From the NCBI GenBank assembly GCA_028023455.1, contig JAQFVV010000056.1:186001-250000 (forward strand): a stretch of DNA of 64,000 nucleotides. The letters are read 5' to 3'. Both the position numbers and the translations under genes were made by a program. Shown here piece after piece: positions 24,259 through 34,235 of this stretch. Numbering within the stretch: the stretch's first letter is position 1; the number at the start of each line of letters is the position of its first letter. The notes under the pieces were generated by a model that did not search any database, was not told the DNA's origin, and was given only the letters and a program-made list of their open reading frames with translations. The stretch is from Epiperipatus broadwayi (Eukaryota > Onychophora > Udeonychophora > Euonychophora > Peripatidae).

Positions 24259-25789
24259 TTACTCTGCAGGCTTCTTGGTGGTTTTTGATGGTACTGCAGC
24301 ATCACCTAGCAGCCACAGTACAGCTAACCAACTAGTACCAAGTTTTTCTATTCCATATTTTTATGTGTAATTTTCATAAAAATAGATTCATTTTGTCTCC
24401 GTTTTATTCTTTTTTTTTTTCAAATAACTTATCCATATGTTATGGAAATAAAAATGCAAACTAATACATAATTTGCTAGCATTTCAAATACAATTGTTAA
24501 ATATTATACACTTTGTATATAACAATTCTTTATTTTTTAATTGTACATAATTTTGATTTTTTATATACAGTTAACACTATCAGGAAAAGAACTTTTGATC
24601 TGATTTTAAGTTTTCAAGTATTTGGTTATTTTTTTTCTTAACTATTTATTAGGTTTTATCTCCTTGAAATTTCACTGAACTCTGTGATTTTGAGCAAGCC
24701 CATTACTGGATGAGCTTATAGAATCACAATATTTTTGAACAAAATATTTAACATATTATTATTACATCTTCATCATGAAATTAATGATAATTAATGGTAC
24801 CTATGAATAATCCCATAATCTGGAAACTTGCCATAATTTTCTTTAATTATCACTTTTCAGGGTCACTAGTATGGCTGACTAAAATCTGTTATATTTAATA
24901 CTTCCTTTTATTTATTTTTTTAAATATTCTAAAATACAAGAAATTGCACCAAAGGATGGGAAATGATTGTAATTAAGATAAATTTAATATAATTTAAAAT
25001 ACAGTAAACAACATAAAAAATATGGAGAAACAAGGTAACAAACATAGGTTGTTCATATCAATCAAATTTCTAATATTCTGCAATCAGCTGCTGAAACATA
25101 AAATCCACTAAATAGAAATCCGTTTGGTGTCACACACCTCATGGTGCATGTTCTTTTGTCAATAAGAAATTCCAAACTTTAATCATTATGGAAAAATGTT
25201 ACAAAAAAAAAAAACATGTTCACCGATAATCTTATACTAAATGTAAAAAAAATCATGACAATGTTCGCAGTGCATTTCTATGTTATAATTCATATAAATA
25301 AAAAATAATAATTAAAGCTTATGAATGGAATTTATAAGAGCTTTATTAATATTTTTTTAACTTAACAGGAATTTATAACAGATTTCTTAATATTTTTTAA
25401 ACTTAACAAATAACACATATTCAATAAAATAATTTTGAGAAAAAAAACATAAACAAACACTTCAATACCCCTGAAAAATGATAATTAAAAAAAACTGGCA
25501 ATCTTCCAAGTTATAAGATTATCAGTAGATAACTAATTAATTTATATTTGTTAATCAGGTTGGAGAAAGCTACTAAGTACTGGAGAAAGCAACCATAAAT
25601 TATTCCCATATAGCATTTGAGAGTAATTTCCTATAATTAATGAAAGAAATTCAACAATTACGAAGAAGGTTTCAATTAATTAGAGAATTAAAATACAAGT
25701 GAGATAAATATTCATTGATTTTCATCACTTTAACTCTTTTTTTTAATGCATTGAAAAAAACATATGGATTTACAAAACAATTTCATAAT
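24259..25789. other. A+T-rich DNA, old repeats only
   Basis: Around 25.35-25.48 kb the sequence resembles one arm and the spacer of the fold-back element at 40.6 kb, sharing TTAATATTTTTTTAAC-like blocks and AACATAAACAAACACTT. A short minus-strand frame at about 24.26-24.33 kb ends VPSKTTKKPAE and stop. It is noted but not believed. Confidence 0.45.
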
Positions 25790-26170
25790 CATATTAAATC
25801 CATAAATAGTATTCTCTTAAATGATGACAATAATATTTTAAATAGATATAAGTGGAATTCTGATAATGACTTTTAATAATATACCCATATCATTTACTCA
25901 TTCAGACTGAACAAAGTTATCAGTTTAGTACAATTAAAACAATTCTTTATAATCTTAAAAATGAAAAAGTTTCAAATCCTGACGAGATATGTGAGGAAGT
26001 TTTATGTTATAGTGATAAGATGTTAGCTTCAAAATTAAGGATGCTTCTATTTTTTCCTTTTTTTTTTTAAAAAAAAAAAAGGAAATAAACAAGATTGCAA
26101 AGATCATTATCATAGAGTGGATATCAGAGACTCAATAGGATTTAGTAAAATGAAAAAATGTTATATATAT
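25790..26170 (+). pseudogene. Non-LTR retrotransposon relic, start of the reverse transcriptase domain
   Basis: Plus-strand frames give NSILLNDDNNILNRYKWNS-like sequence with stops, matching the usual lead-in (G-x-I-L-T-D...W..YF). Then comes TILYNLKNEKVSNPDEICEE, which fits the RT N-terminal motif (L+ +K..KSPGPDGI..E+LK). A third scrap, NKQDCKDHYHRVDI, fits the next motif (D..NYR.I+L). An A-rich insertion and several indels separate the parts. The catalytic core is absent. The order of motifs makes the assignment firm even though each match is short. Confidence 0.75.
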
Positions 26171-26998
26171 ATATATATATTGATAGATTGATTGCTACTC
26201 AAGATGGCGTAAAATAACCAGATTTCGATTATAGCTAAGATTTTATTTTTATTTTATATAGGCATATTGAACTTTTTCATATTTATTCTAGAATATTTTG
26301 ATTATATATATAATATCATTGCCCCATAGAAACAAGATATTGGAAATAAGAAATGATTTATATATTATTTTATCAAAATATTTGACTCTACTAATCCAAC
26401 AGATCTATGATCCTATTTGAAATTAAATGGCTATTTACTAAAGGATTAATGATATTGGCAACTTTTATACAGTGCAATGAGAGGAAATATTACTGCAGCT
26501 GATAATTCTGGGACATTTGTAATAAAAACTAATGTTAAACAAAAATGTAATAAATCCAACTTTGTTTTCATTTTTTATGACAAAATGTTTTGGAACTGTT
26601 TATTGATATCAAAATGTGATACAGGTTTGATGTTAGAATTTTTAATTTTAATCAATTAGAAGCAAAAACAAGAGCATCATCTTCTTGGAAATATGCTTGC
26701 AATTGGACAATCCTTGCAGAATATACTTAATGTTTGAACACAACATTTAAAAAATTTGATGTAGGAATAAATGTTCAAATAATTCAAGTCCTTTGTCTGC
26801 CAATGATGAATGGAAATTTTTCAGCAACTTTCAGCTTGTATCATTATCAATTTGAGAATGTTGAAAGATTTTTAAGTAAAAAAGGAAAATTAGATGTTGA
26901 AACTGCATCAATGACTTCAATGTGTTGCTATTGATTTAATTGATTTAAAGATAGGGTACTTTATTATAGGAAAATAATTACAGCAACTAAATTAACTG
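26171..26998. other. A+T-rich DNA with two unassigned plus frames
   Basis: Frames at 26477-26659 and 26734-26934 (60 and 66 codons) are in the same frame and may be one decayed reading frame. The second includes LCLPMMNGNFSATFSLYHY. No family was recognised. Confidence 0.35.
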
Positions 26999-27000
26999 TA

Positions 27001-27219
27001 TTAATTATTTGTTGGACTATTTTCATAATCTAATATTAAGAACTGAACGTCCCTATTAAAAAATTTAGATTTTATTTAAACTATTGATTACAATCAGCTT
27101 TTAATAACAGCATACAGTTTAATTGAATGTAATTGGAAAGTTTCAATAAAGTTTCGATTTTTTCTGAAGACATTCAGTTCTTAATATTAGATGATGGAAA
27201 TAGTCTAACAAATAATTAA
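27001..27219. mobile_element. MITE with 51-bp inverted repeats and TA target duplication
   Basis: The arms 27001-27051 and 27169-27219 begin TTAATTATTTGTTGGACTAT and are about 92 percent identical by eye. TA dinucleotides flank both ends (26999-27000 and 27220-27221). The core is 117 bp. TA duplication fits a Tc1/mariner-mobilised MITE. No autonomous partner is in the window. Confidence 0.8.
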
Positions 27220-27221
27220 TA

Positions 27222-27886
27222 CTAAACTGTCATCATCACTAAACTTTAGGCAAACATTAAATTAACTGTATGTAGAGATGTTATTTTAATTTATAGAATG
27301 AAAGTGAGACTTGACCTCTTTATTGATATAATATAAAGCATTAAAAAAAATTCATTTAAGGATGCTCCATAAGTTTTATAAAAACATAATGGCAAGTTCA
27401 TAAACTAAACTTGATACTATAAAGTCCATTACTGTGAAATCTTATCTGTTGGATTGGGTATATGTATAAAAGAATATACAGGATTTTATAAAATATACTC
27501 TATAGTAAACTAGAGCATGATTTTCATGTGGAGACAAAATCCATTTATATTACAAAATGTATCAACGATATTCTAAAAAAATACAATAATGATTGTTTGG
27601 TATTATTTGATAATAAAATACAATGGAGAAATACAATTACAGTGGTGTTGAAGTCTTTCAAAAAATAAAGTTTGCTGCAAAAATTAAAAATCATCATTAC
27701 AAAATATAAGATTAACAGAATAGTGGATCACTTTATTGTATATATTGATGTATTTGAATGATTATAGATCGGGTGTATTATGATTGCAAAATTTATCTTT
27801 AGTTTATTATTATTACTTTTTTTTTTCTTGTGGAGTTGAAATGACTATACCTGTTTAGGTCTGATGATGATGCTAAAATGAATAGC
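27222..27886. other. A+T-rich spacer
   Basis: No gene or repeat was recognised. Confidence 0.6.
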
Positions 27887-27946
27887 AGAATTCTATTTAC
27901 ACTTTGATCTTAGCCAAAAGGCCGAGAAGCGATAGAATTCTATTTA
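27887..27946 (-). pseudogene. U2 snRNA 5'-end retropseudogene, 36 nt, with 13-bp target duplication
   Basis: On the minus strand 27933-27898 is identical to the first 36 nt of U2 snRNA, starting ATCGCTTCTCGGCCTTTTGG and continuing through the branch-site-pairing region. U2 here would next read GTATCTG, but the genomic sequence departs exactly at that point. The insert is bounded by AGAATTCTATTTA at 27887-27899 and 27934-27946. The inner copy overlaps the U2 match by TA, a microhomology. The start is the true RNA 5' end and the copy is 3'-truncated. Such truncated snRNA pseudogenes with direct repeats are known products of LINE-type target-primed reverse transcription. There is no snRNA promoter (PSE) or Sm site, so it is not functional. 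Confidence 0.97.
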
Positions 27947-30339
27947 AATGCTTACATAAAGTAAATGTTGATTTAATTGCACTTAACTAAAAATTTTCCT
28001 CCAGTGACGCGAGATCGAATGTGCTAGCACATATACACATTCTCGCAAAGCAATAAGAAGAGGGAGAAAAATTCATTTTAAGATAATTACAAACTTTCTA
28101 ACTTTAGTTTATGCGTAAACAATAACAGCTCAAACAGTAGTTTAAAAATTAAACATGTTATTAAATAAATAGTCGATTTTTAATTAAAAACAACACATTA
28201 GCGACACATTAGAAAATTTCTCAAGTAAATGAGTGCAAGTGTAAATTGAGATAATTATAAAATGCCAAGAATGATTAATAATCATTTAACTCTGACAATA
28301 AAATTCTTCCTTTCAATGATCCATTCAAGGTGAAAAACAAATTTTTTCATGCTTACATTTCTCAAAAAGCATTAAATGCAGCAAGATGAAATCTAATAAA
28401 AATGTCATTTCTTTGATTAATTTTGACATCATTAATGGATGTCATTTGATTGAATCATTAAATGTAGTAATTAAAAACGTGACAGAAAGATATTAAGGTC
28501 AACATTAATTAATAAATCATCAAATAAAACAATTTTATAATGAGAGGGAAAATCTAACAAGAATAATCCAGTTACACACAAACAAACAAACAAAAAAAAA
28601 GTTGTTCATATAGTTTTCAATAACTTTTAATTTGATATTTTTCGTATTTAAAAGTTTGTCAGATATATTTAGCAAACTCTATATAAAAAAAAATAAGTGT
28701 TTCCTTATAAATAATTCTTACAAATAAAAATGGGTGTAGTATTCAAGTATTGGTAAGTTATATTTAGATATGTCAATTATTGTATACCCAAGGAAATGAA
28801 AGTGGATATTTTGACCAAGTGAGATGACCTTATTAACAACTTTTCCCCTTACTATGTTTTCTGGCTTTTACTATTATATTTTGAATGGTGGTACACAAGC
28901 TCAAAAGACTATAAAACCGAACATTGATAACTCTGGTAATATAAATAGAAAACATTTAATGAAAACATTGTAAACATTTTTATATTAACAAATTAATTTA
29001 CACACAGAAAATTTTTCTCTGAATGTTCATTTATTAACTTTTTAATCAACACTGAATTGTATGCAAACATTACGTAGATATTTTTCATCTTTTGTTCTTT
29101 TAAAAAATCAATATTACTATTTTGTAATCATTAGCACTTCCTCTTACCAAATAATAAACTTTGTAAAACTTTTATTTTAAAACTGGTATTTATGTATACA
29201 TCTGGTTTGTACTATCTTGTATGACTGTGGTTAAAAGTTTTGTTTTTCAAATATTACTAAATGATATCAATAAAAAGTAAAAATGCAAAGGCAAACCTTA
29301 GATTCAGTACCTATAGAAACAGGACGCTTTCCTCATTAGTGATGAAGTCTACTTTAAAATATTTTTATTTACATTCAGTGCAATGACACTCATCATCTGA
29401 TTCTCCAGCAAAAAACAGCTAAATATATATTAACTAACTAGTATTAGGTTCCTATCACACAAAATAATCATAATTGTTTAATCGTTTTAAAATTTCCTTT
29501 CTTTCAATAGTTACTTAATTCATTCTAATAATTTTACTTGGTGAAGTATTCTTCTTTTATCAGATTTCTGTTTGGATATTGAGCTTTTAGAGCCAAGCAT
29601 CATAATCACAGCTGTAATATTTCATTTAGTTTGCTAATTTTATAGTGTTTATTTATTAGTCTTAATATGTGAGGTAATTTATATATTCCACTGGTTTGAT
29701 AATTGGATGCTATTAGTTCTTTTGTTTATAACACATTTCACCAGACATACTTCATTTTAAATACAATTTATTATAAAATAAATATCATGTTAACTTTAAT
29801 AATACCTACATTATTTAGCTTAAATATTCTCTTCACACTGATAATGACAGAACTCAGACTGAGATTTGTATTATTTCAGTTTAACACTGTTTATTTATGT
29901 ATGACTTCATATTAAGTTCTGATAATATTCTTGATTTTTTTTTACATATACAACTCTAAAAGTTACTCTGTTTTTTTTTATGTCCATTTTGAATAATTCT
30001 GTTTTAATTCCCATTTTTTCTACTAATACTGATTTAAAGCATAACCAACAATAAACCTTATGACAATTTATTTAACAATATTTCAAATTTCTTTATTGCA
30101 CTTATATCCAATGCAAATTCTTTAAAATCTAGCAACATATCATTAGTTCATCTGAATAAAAACCTAAGCAACATATAATTTAAAATAAATAATCAAAATG
30201 ATCAGTTTCTGGAAAAAAAAACAAGATTTGAATACAAAAATGGCAGACAAATTTGCCAATTGCATTCCACTGTTAGAAATAACATACATGATAGTATGTG
30301 CAAAATATTTTAAGATGTAGTATTCTCACTTCTTCAGAT
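27947..30339. other. A+T-rich DNA without a recognisable gene
   Basis: A small imperfect hairpin, GCGAGATCGAATGTG against CACATTCTCGC around a CTAG core, lies at about 28.01-28.06 kb. It is a CpG-rich spot in poor surroundings. Otherwise nothing is seen. Confidence 0.55.
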
Positions 30340-30448
30340 GTTGCTAGCCTGACCAGTAACATTACTAATATGGGAATTGAACCTGGACCCTTAGATTGTT
30401 AAATATTGAATTTTAAGATAATGCTCTAACCAAATGAACCATCCTGCC
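30340..30448 (-). mobile_element. tRNA-derived SINE
   Basis: The minus strand starts GGCAGGATGGTTCATTTGG, with a box A-like D-arm (TGGTTCATTTGGTTAGAGC). About 65 bases on is GGTTCAATTCC, a perfect match to the box B consensus GGTTCRANYCC (30373-30383). GGCAGGA at the start could pair with TCCTGCC, which the tail lacks. The anticodon arm region is expanded and A+T-rich, so this is not a functional tRNA gene. A non-tRNA tail runs to about 30.30 kb. It lies directly beside the Penelope-like relic on the same strand. Confidence 0.75.
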
Positions 30449-30479
30449 AAAGGCAATAGTCAGTAGCAATTTCATATAC

Positions 30480-31415
30480 TTATCTGTGAGGTTCATTCTG
30501 ATTTCTCCACATTTTCCTAAGAGCAAAGTTGATTAGTGGTTTCCATACATTATATATAGTCACACTAGATTGACTAATGGAATTATTCTTCATTATCATG
30601 CAAGTAGTTTCTATGAATTTTCTTCTTTGTATCTTTTCCACTCTATTCAATATTTTTGTGTTTTCCCAATTGAACATATGTTCAATGCTACATAGATGGT
30701 CTACTACCTTAGACACATCTGTTTTTTTCTCTTCCAATCATCAGTTTGTGCTCTTGCAATTTGTTTTCAATGGGATCACTGGTCTCACCAATATATATTC
30801 TTCCACATTCACATGGTATTTCATATATGCAGTTTTTACTTCTCAGCATTTCTAGTTTAGGCTTTGTATATGTTAGAATGTGGTATGGCTCTGGAAAGCT
30901 GTTCCAATGTTATACTGATTGCAGATTTTCCTTGATTTGTCTGCTATTTTTGAATATATGAATAAATTATACGTATCAATAATTGTTTTTCTTTGATGAT
31001 TCTTTATGTTGTCTATTTAAGGTTTACTTAATAACAGCTGATAGATAACCATTTTTCATAAAAGTTTGTTCTATATAGATCTTTTCTTTTTTTCAAATCG
31101 TTGTTTTCTGAACTTCTCTTGCTCTGTTTCATAGTGATAGTATAACACCAGATTTTGTGTTTATGGTGTGATTAAATGTATATACTAAGTATTTTCCTGA
31201 ATGTATGGGTTTCATGTAAACAATAGTTTTGATTTTACCAGGGGAAGTTTTGTCACAAGAACATCTAAAAATGCCAATTTTTGTCCTTGTTCTTATTTTA
31301 TTGTGAATATAATTGTAGGAGAAATGTTGTTAATACGTTTCTAGAAAGTTTCTAATAGTGCTCCAATATATGGCCATACATCAAATGTATCAACAATACT
31401 TAATATTAGCTAATG
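30480..31415 (-). pseudogene. Penelope-like element relic: end of RT, linker and GIY-YIG endonuclease
   Basis: Minus-strand frames in order give SIVDTFDVWPY (after the decayed YVDD box), NNISPTIIFTIK, then KLAFLDVLVTK, the signature FLDVLV segment of Penelope-like reverse transcriptases. Several hundred bases on come CIYEIPCECGRIYIGET (zinc-binding Cys plus the GIY-YIG core) and HMFNWENTKILNRVEK, the family's GH.I.W..TK+L.RE block. Penelope-like elements join RT to a GIY-YIG nuclease that nicks target DNA. Two or more stops and shifts kill this copy. The start of the RT is missing, and the upstream edge is a long (AT)n tract. Confidence 0.92.
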
Positions 31416-31422
31416 CAAATAG

Positions 31423-31426
<4 letters not shown>

Positions 31427-31505
<79 letters not shown>
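31427..31505. repeat. (AT)n microsatellite, about 79 bp
   Basis: Pure AT dinucleotides immediately upstream of the truncated Penelope-like relic. Confidence 0.95.
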
Positions 31506-31506
<1 letters not shown>

Positions 31507-34103
31507 CTAAGATACCATCATCATAAACATTCAGGAAAATACTGAGATTTCTTTACATTCATTATTGGGAAATGATCTATAAAGTTTTAGATAATTGTCT
31601 GCTTCTTTCATTATTGCACTACTATCCACAAGGGCATAATATTAAGTAAGCATGACAACTTTTTAAAAACAAGTCACAATTTAAATAGACAGAATATCTA
31701 GTCATTATAACTACTTGGTATTTATTTCTAATCAATTATATATTATATATAAAAGTTTAATGTTTATTCAAAAACAACACTCCCAAAAAACTGATAATTA
31801 TATTCTTCTTGGTCATAGGTTCCCAATGAAGAATGATAATGTGAACAACAATCTACTTTAAATTTAAATTATAATGAATTTTGTTTGACATTATTAAGAT
31901 AATCGTTTATAAATACTTCATTATCTAATTACTCAACATTGTTTTAAAAAAAAAATTAACATACATAGGACTTATATTTAATAATCAAAAAAAAGCAAGT
32001 CATATATAACTTATATTTAAAAATAAAATATCACTTCTATATTTTGTTCCAAGATTTTTAGCTGATGATAATTCATATTTTGTTCACAATGCAGTGTGTA
32101 CAATATGTACTGTTTACTATATTTTCCTTATATATACAAAACTTTTCAACATACATACATCTATATATAACACAATTTTTATAATTTAAAAATCTTAAAT
32201 TGTTTAAGCAAATAATTAAAAAAAATAGAATAATGCAATTATGAAAAAGATATGTGCATATATATAAAAATGTATACATTCATATCCTTCAAAAAATAAT
32301 ACTAATAATACAACTTTCTATATCTTTTTCCTTTAATATTTTTTTAATACTACCAAATGTTTTTTTTTTGTTCAATATTTCATGAATGAATGACTTTGTT
32401 TTTTTTTTAAATAAATATGCCAACTTCAGATTTTTTCCCTTTAGAATTAATACAATAATTTCATTTTGACATTTATCAGAAGACTTTATAAATTATTTTA
32501 GGATTGGAAGAATGACTTTGATCACTAGCTTTACACTTTAAAGCTATTTCAAATGAAATTTTAAATTTAAAAAACATACAGCTTATGTACTTTGCTCTTA
32601 ACTTAAGATTGCCATGATTGAACGAATACCTATAACTCAGTGAAAGTACATGATTTAGAAGGTACTGTAAGATAATAAAAAAAATAGTTGTTGCCTATCA
32701 GAAATAATACATATGTGTAAAATTTACAATTTTTAATTTAATTTTTATTTTTTATTTATTTACTATTTTTTTTTTTTGGATGATTCATGATTGAAGTAGC
32801 ATAAATTGAGATAGTAAATGCAATTACTCAAAGTTTGATAATGAGTTTGTAAAAATTAAAAGACAGAGATAAATGTTATAAATAAATGTTTCAAATAATA
32901 TAGTAGAAAAGCTACTACAAGTAATATTATTTTCTCTCTTTCCTATTGTAAAACATGGCAACAAAATTGACATAATTTTGGCAATCTTACTGTGCTTTTT
33001 CTAAATACTAAACAAAACATGACTGATTTCTAGTTTATAATAAACACTACATTAATAGCTATAATTTATTCTATACAGCTTTGTTCCACAGTCTTATATA
33101 TAGGCAAGAGTAAGCAATGACCAGATACTCAATATAGTTTTTGGCTTTTGATGTTTGTTACTGATAAAATATATATGTTAAAAAAAACATTTTTATAGGC
33201 CCTGTTAGAAAGTAGTTTGTGATGGATGACATTGTTGACTAGAGCCCTCAAACTTTTCATTCTTATATAGATGATTAGCAAAGTGTCATGGAATAAATTA
33301 CTACTGCTATTATAATGTTTAATGGAATATTAGGAATATTAGATAATGATCGGTTTTGGTATATACAAATTTTTTACCAAAGAATCAAAAATGTAAACAG
33401 TTAATATATATCAAACCTAAATAGCTAGACAAGCATAAATTCAAAACATTAGTTTCCTGAAACATTTAAGTCATAAGATTGAAAAAAAAAATAAAGATGA
33501 CTGCTGAAAGAAAATATACAATACAACTCTCCTCAGTGATTCAATGATGAAGATCAATAACCAGAAACTAGTCTGGGAAATGTGTTTACTGATTGCAATA
33601 AGGTATCCACAGATTACTTAAGGTTTATAAAAAATGTATTAGAACAGACTGTCAAACTGATTGGAATAAGTAGACCACATACATAATTAATTTTTGTGTT
33701 AGACCACATCTATGATAGATACTTCTATTTTATAAAATCAGAGTTTTTATTTTTAGAATTCTTGTATATATGTTTTCTTTCAAAATGTAGACTGAATTAA
33801 CTAGGTAACAGAATACAATGTCCAAATGACAACCATTGATCACTATTGTTCATAGTTTACTACTTTTTGTTGGGTTGTTAAAATAATTTATTCCAATATC
33901 ACAATTTTAAAAATATATCAAAAAATTTAAAGAGTGATATATCATTAACATGAGGGGAAGGTTATACAATTTTTTTTTTTTAAATCAGTTAAATTTGTTT
34001 AAAAAACAAAACAATAGCTCTAATAACAGACAAATTTAATAAGCAAATATCATTTTAAATCTTTCATACATTTTGACATTTGTTTTAGCACAAATTACCC
34101 AAA
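31506..34103. other. A+T-rich DNA without a recognisable gene
   Basis: A good splice-acceptor-like sequence on the minus strand near 32.67 kb precedes a 58-codon open stretch, but nothing supports it further. Confidence 0.5.
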
Positions 34104-34235
34104 TCAGATCATAATTATGCTATTGCCATCTTCATGTGTAGTCACAACAACATGGAGTTTGTATTCTGTGGGACTATATTTCCGTCTTTTAAATGAATTC
34201 ACAGTAATCCTGGATTTCATCTTTTCTTTTTTCTC
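34104..34235 (-). CDS. Candidate terminal coding exon, unknown protein
   Basis: The minus strand has an acceptor-like ...GCATGTAG at 34236-34237 followed by 43 codons and TGA. The encoded peptide is strongly hydrophilic (KSRITVNSFKRRKYSPTEY, then KLHVVVTTHEDGNSIIMI), unlike the Leu/Phe/Ile-rich chance frames typical of this DNA. An ATTAAA poly(A)-signal variant lies roughly 60-70 bases downstream. It is on the same strand as the DPM2-like exon at 43.6 kb, but the phases do not join directly (phase 1 donor there, phase 0 acceptor here). It does not resemble the DPM2 C-terminus. I do not recognise the protein. Chance cannot be excluded. Confidence 0.25.
   Translation of the reverse strand, partial: EKKEKMKSRITVNSFKRRKYSPTEYKLHVVVTTHEDGNSIIMI

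Noticed and set aside
24255-24330. Minus-strand frame ending VPSKTTKKPAE and stop, like a ribosomal or histone tail
   Set aside because: Only about 30 codons, no upstream continuation and no convincing acceptor.
27898-27933. Functional U2 snRNA gene
   Set aside because: Only 36 nt present, flanked by target duplications, without promoter or Sm site.
30577-30961. Plus-strand ORFs over the Penelope-like relic
   Set aside because: They are the reverse complement of the GIY-YIG and linker frames, which carry the conserved motifs.
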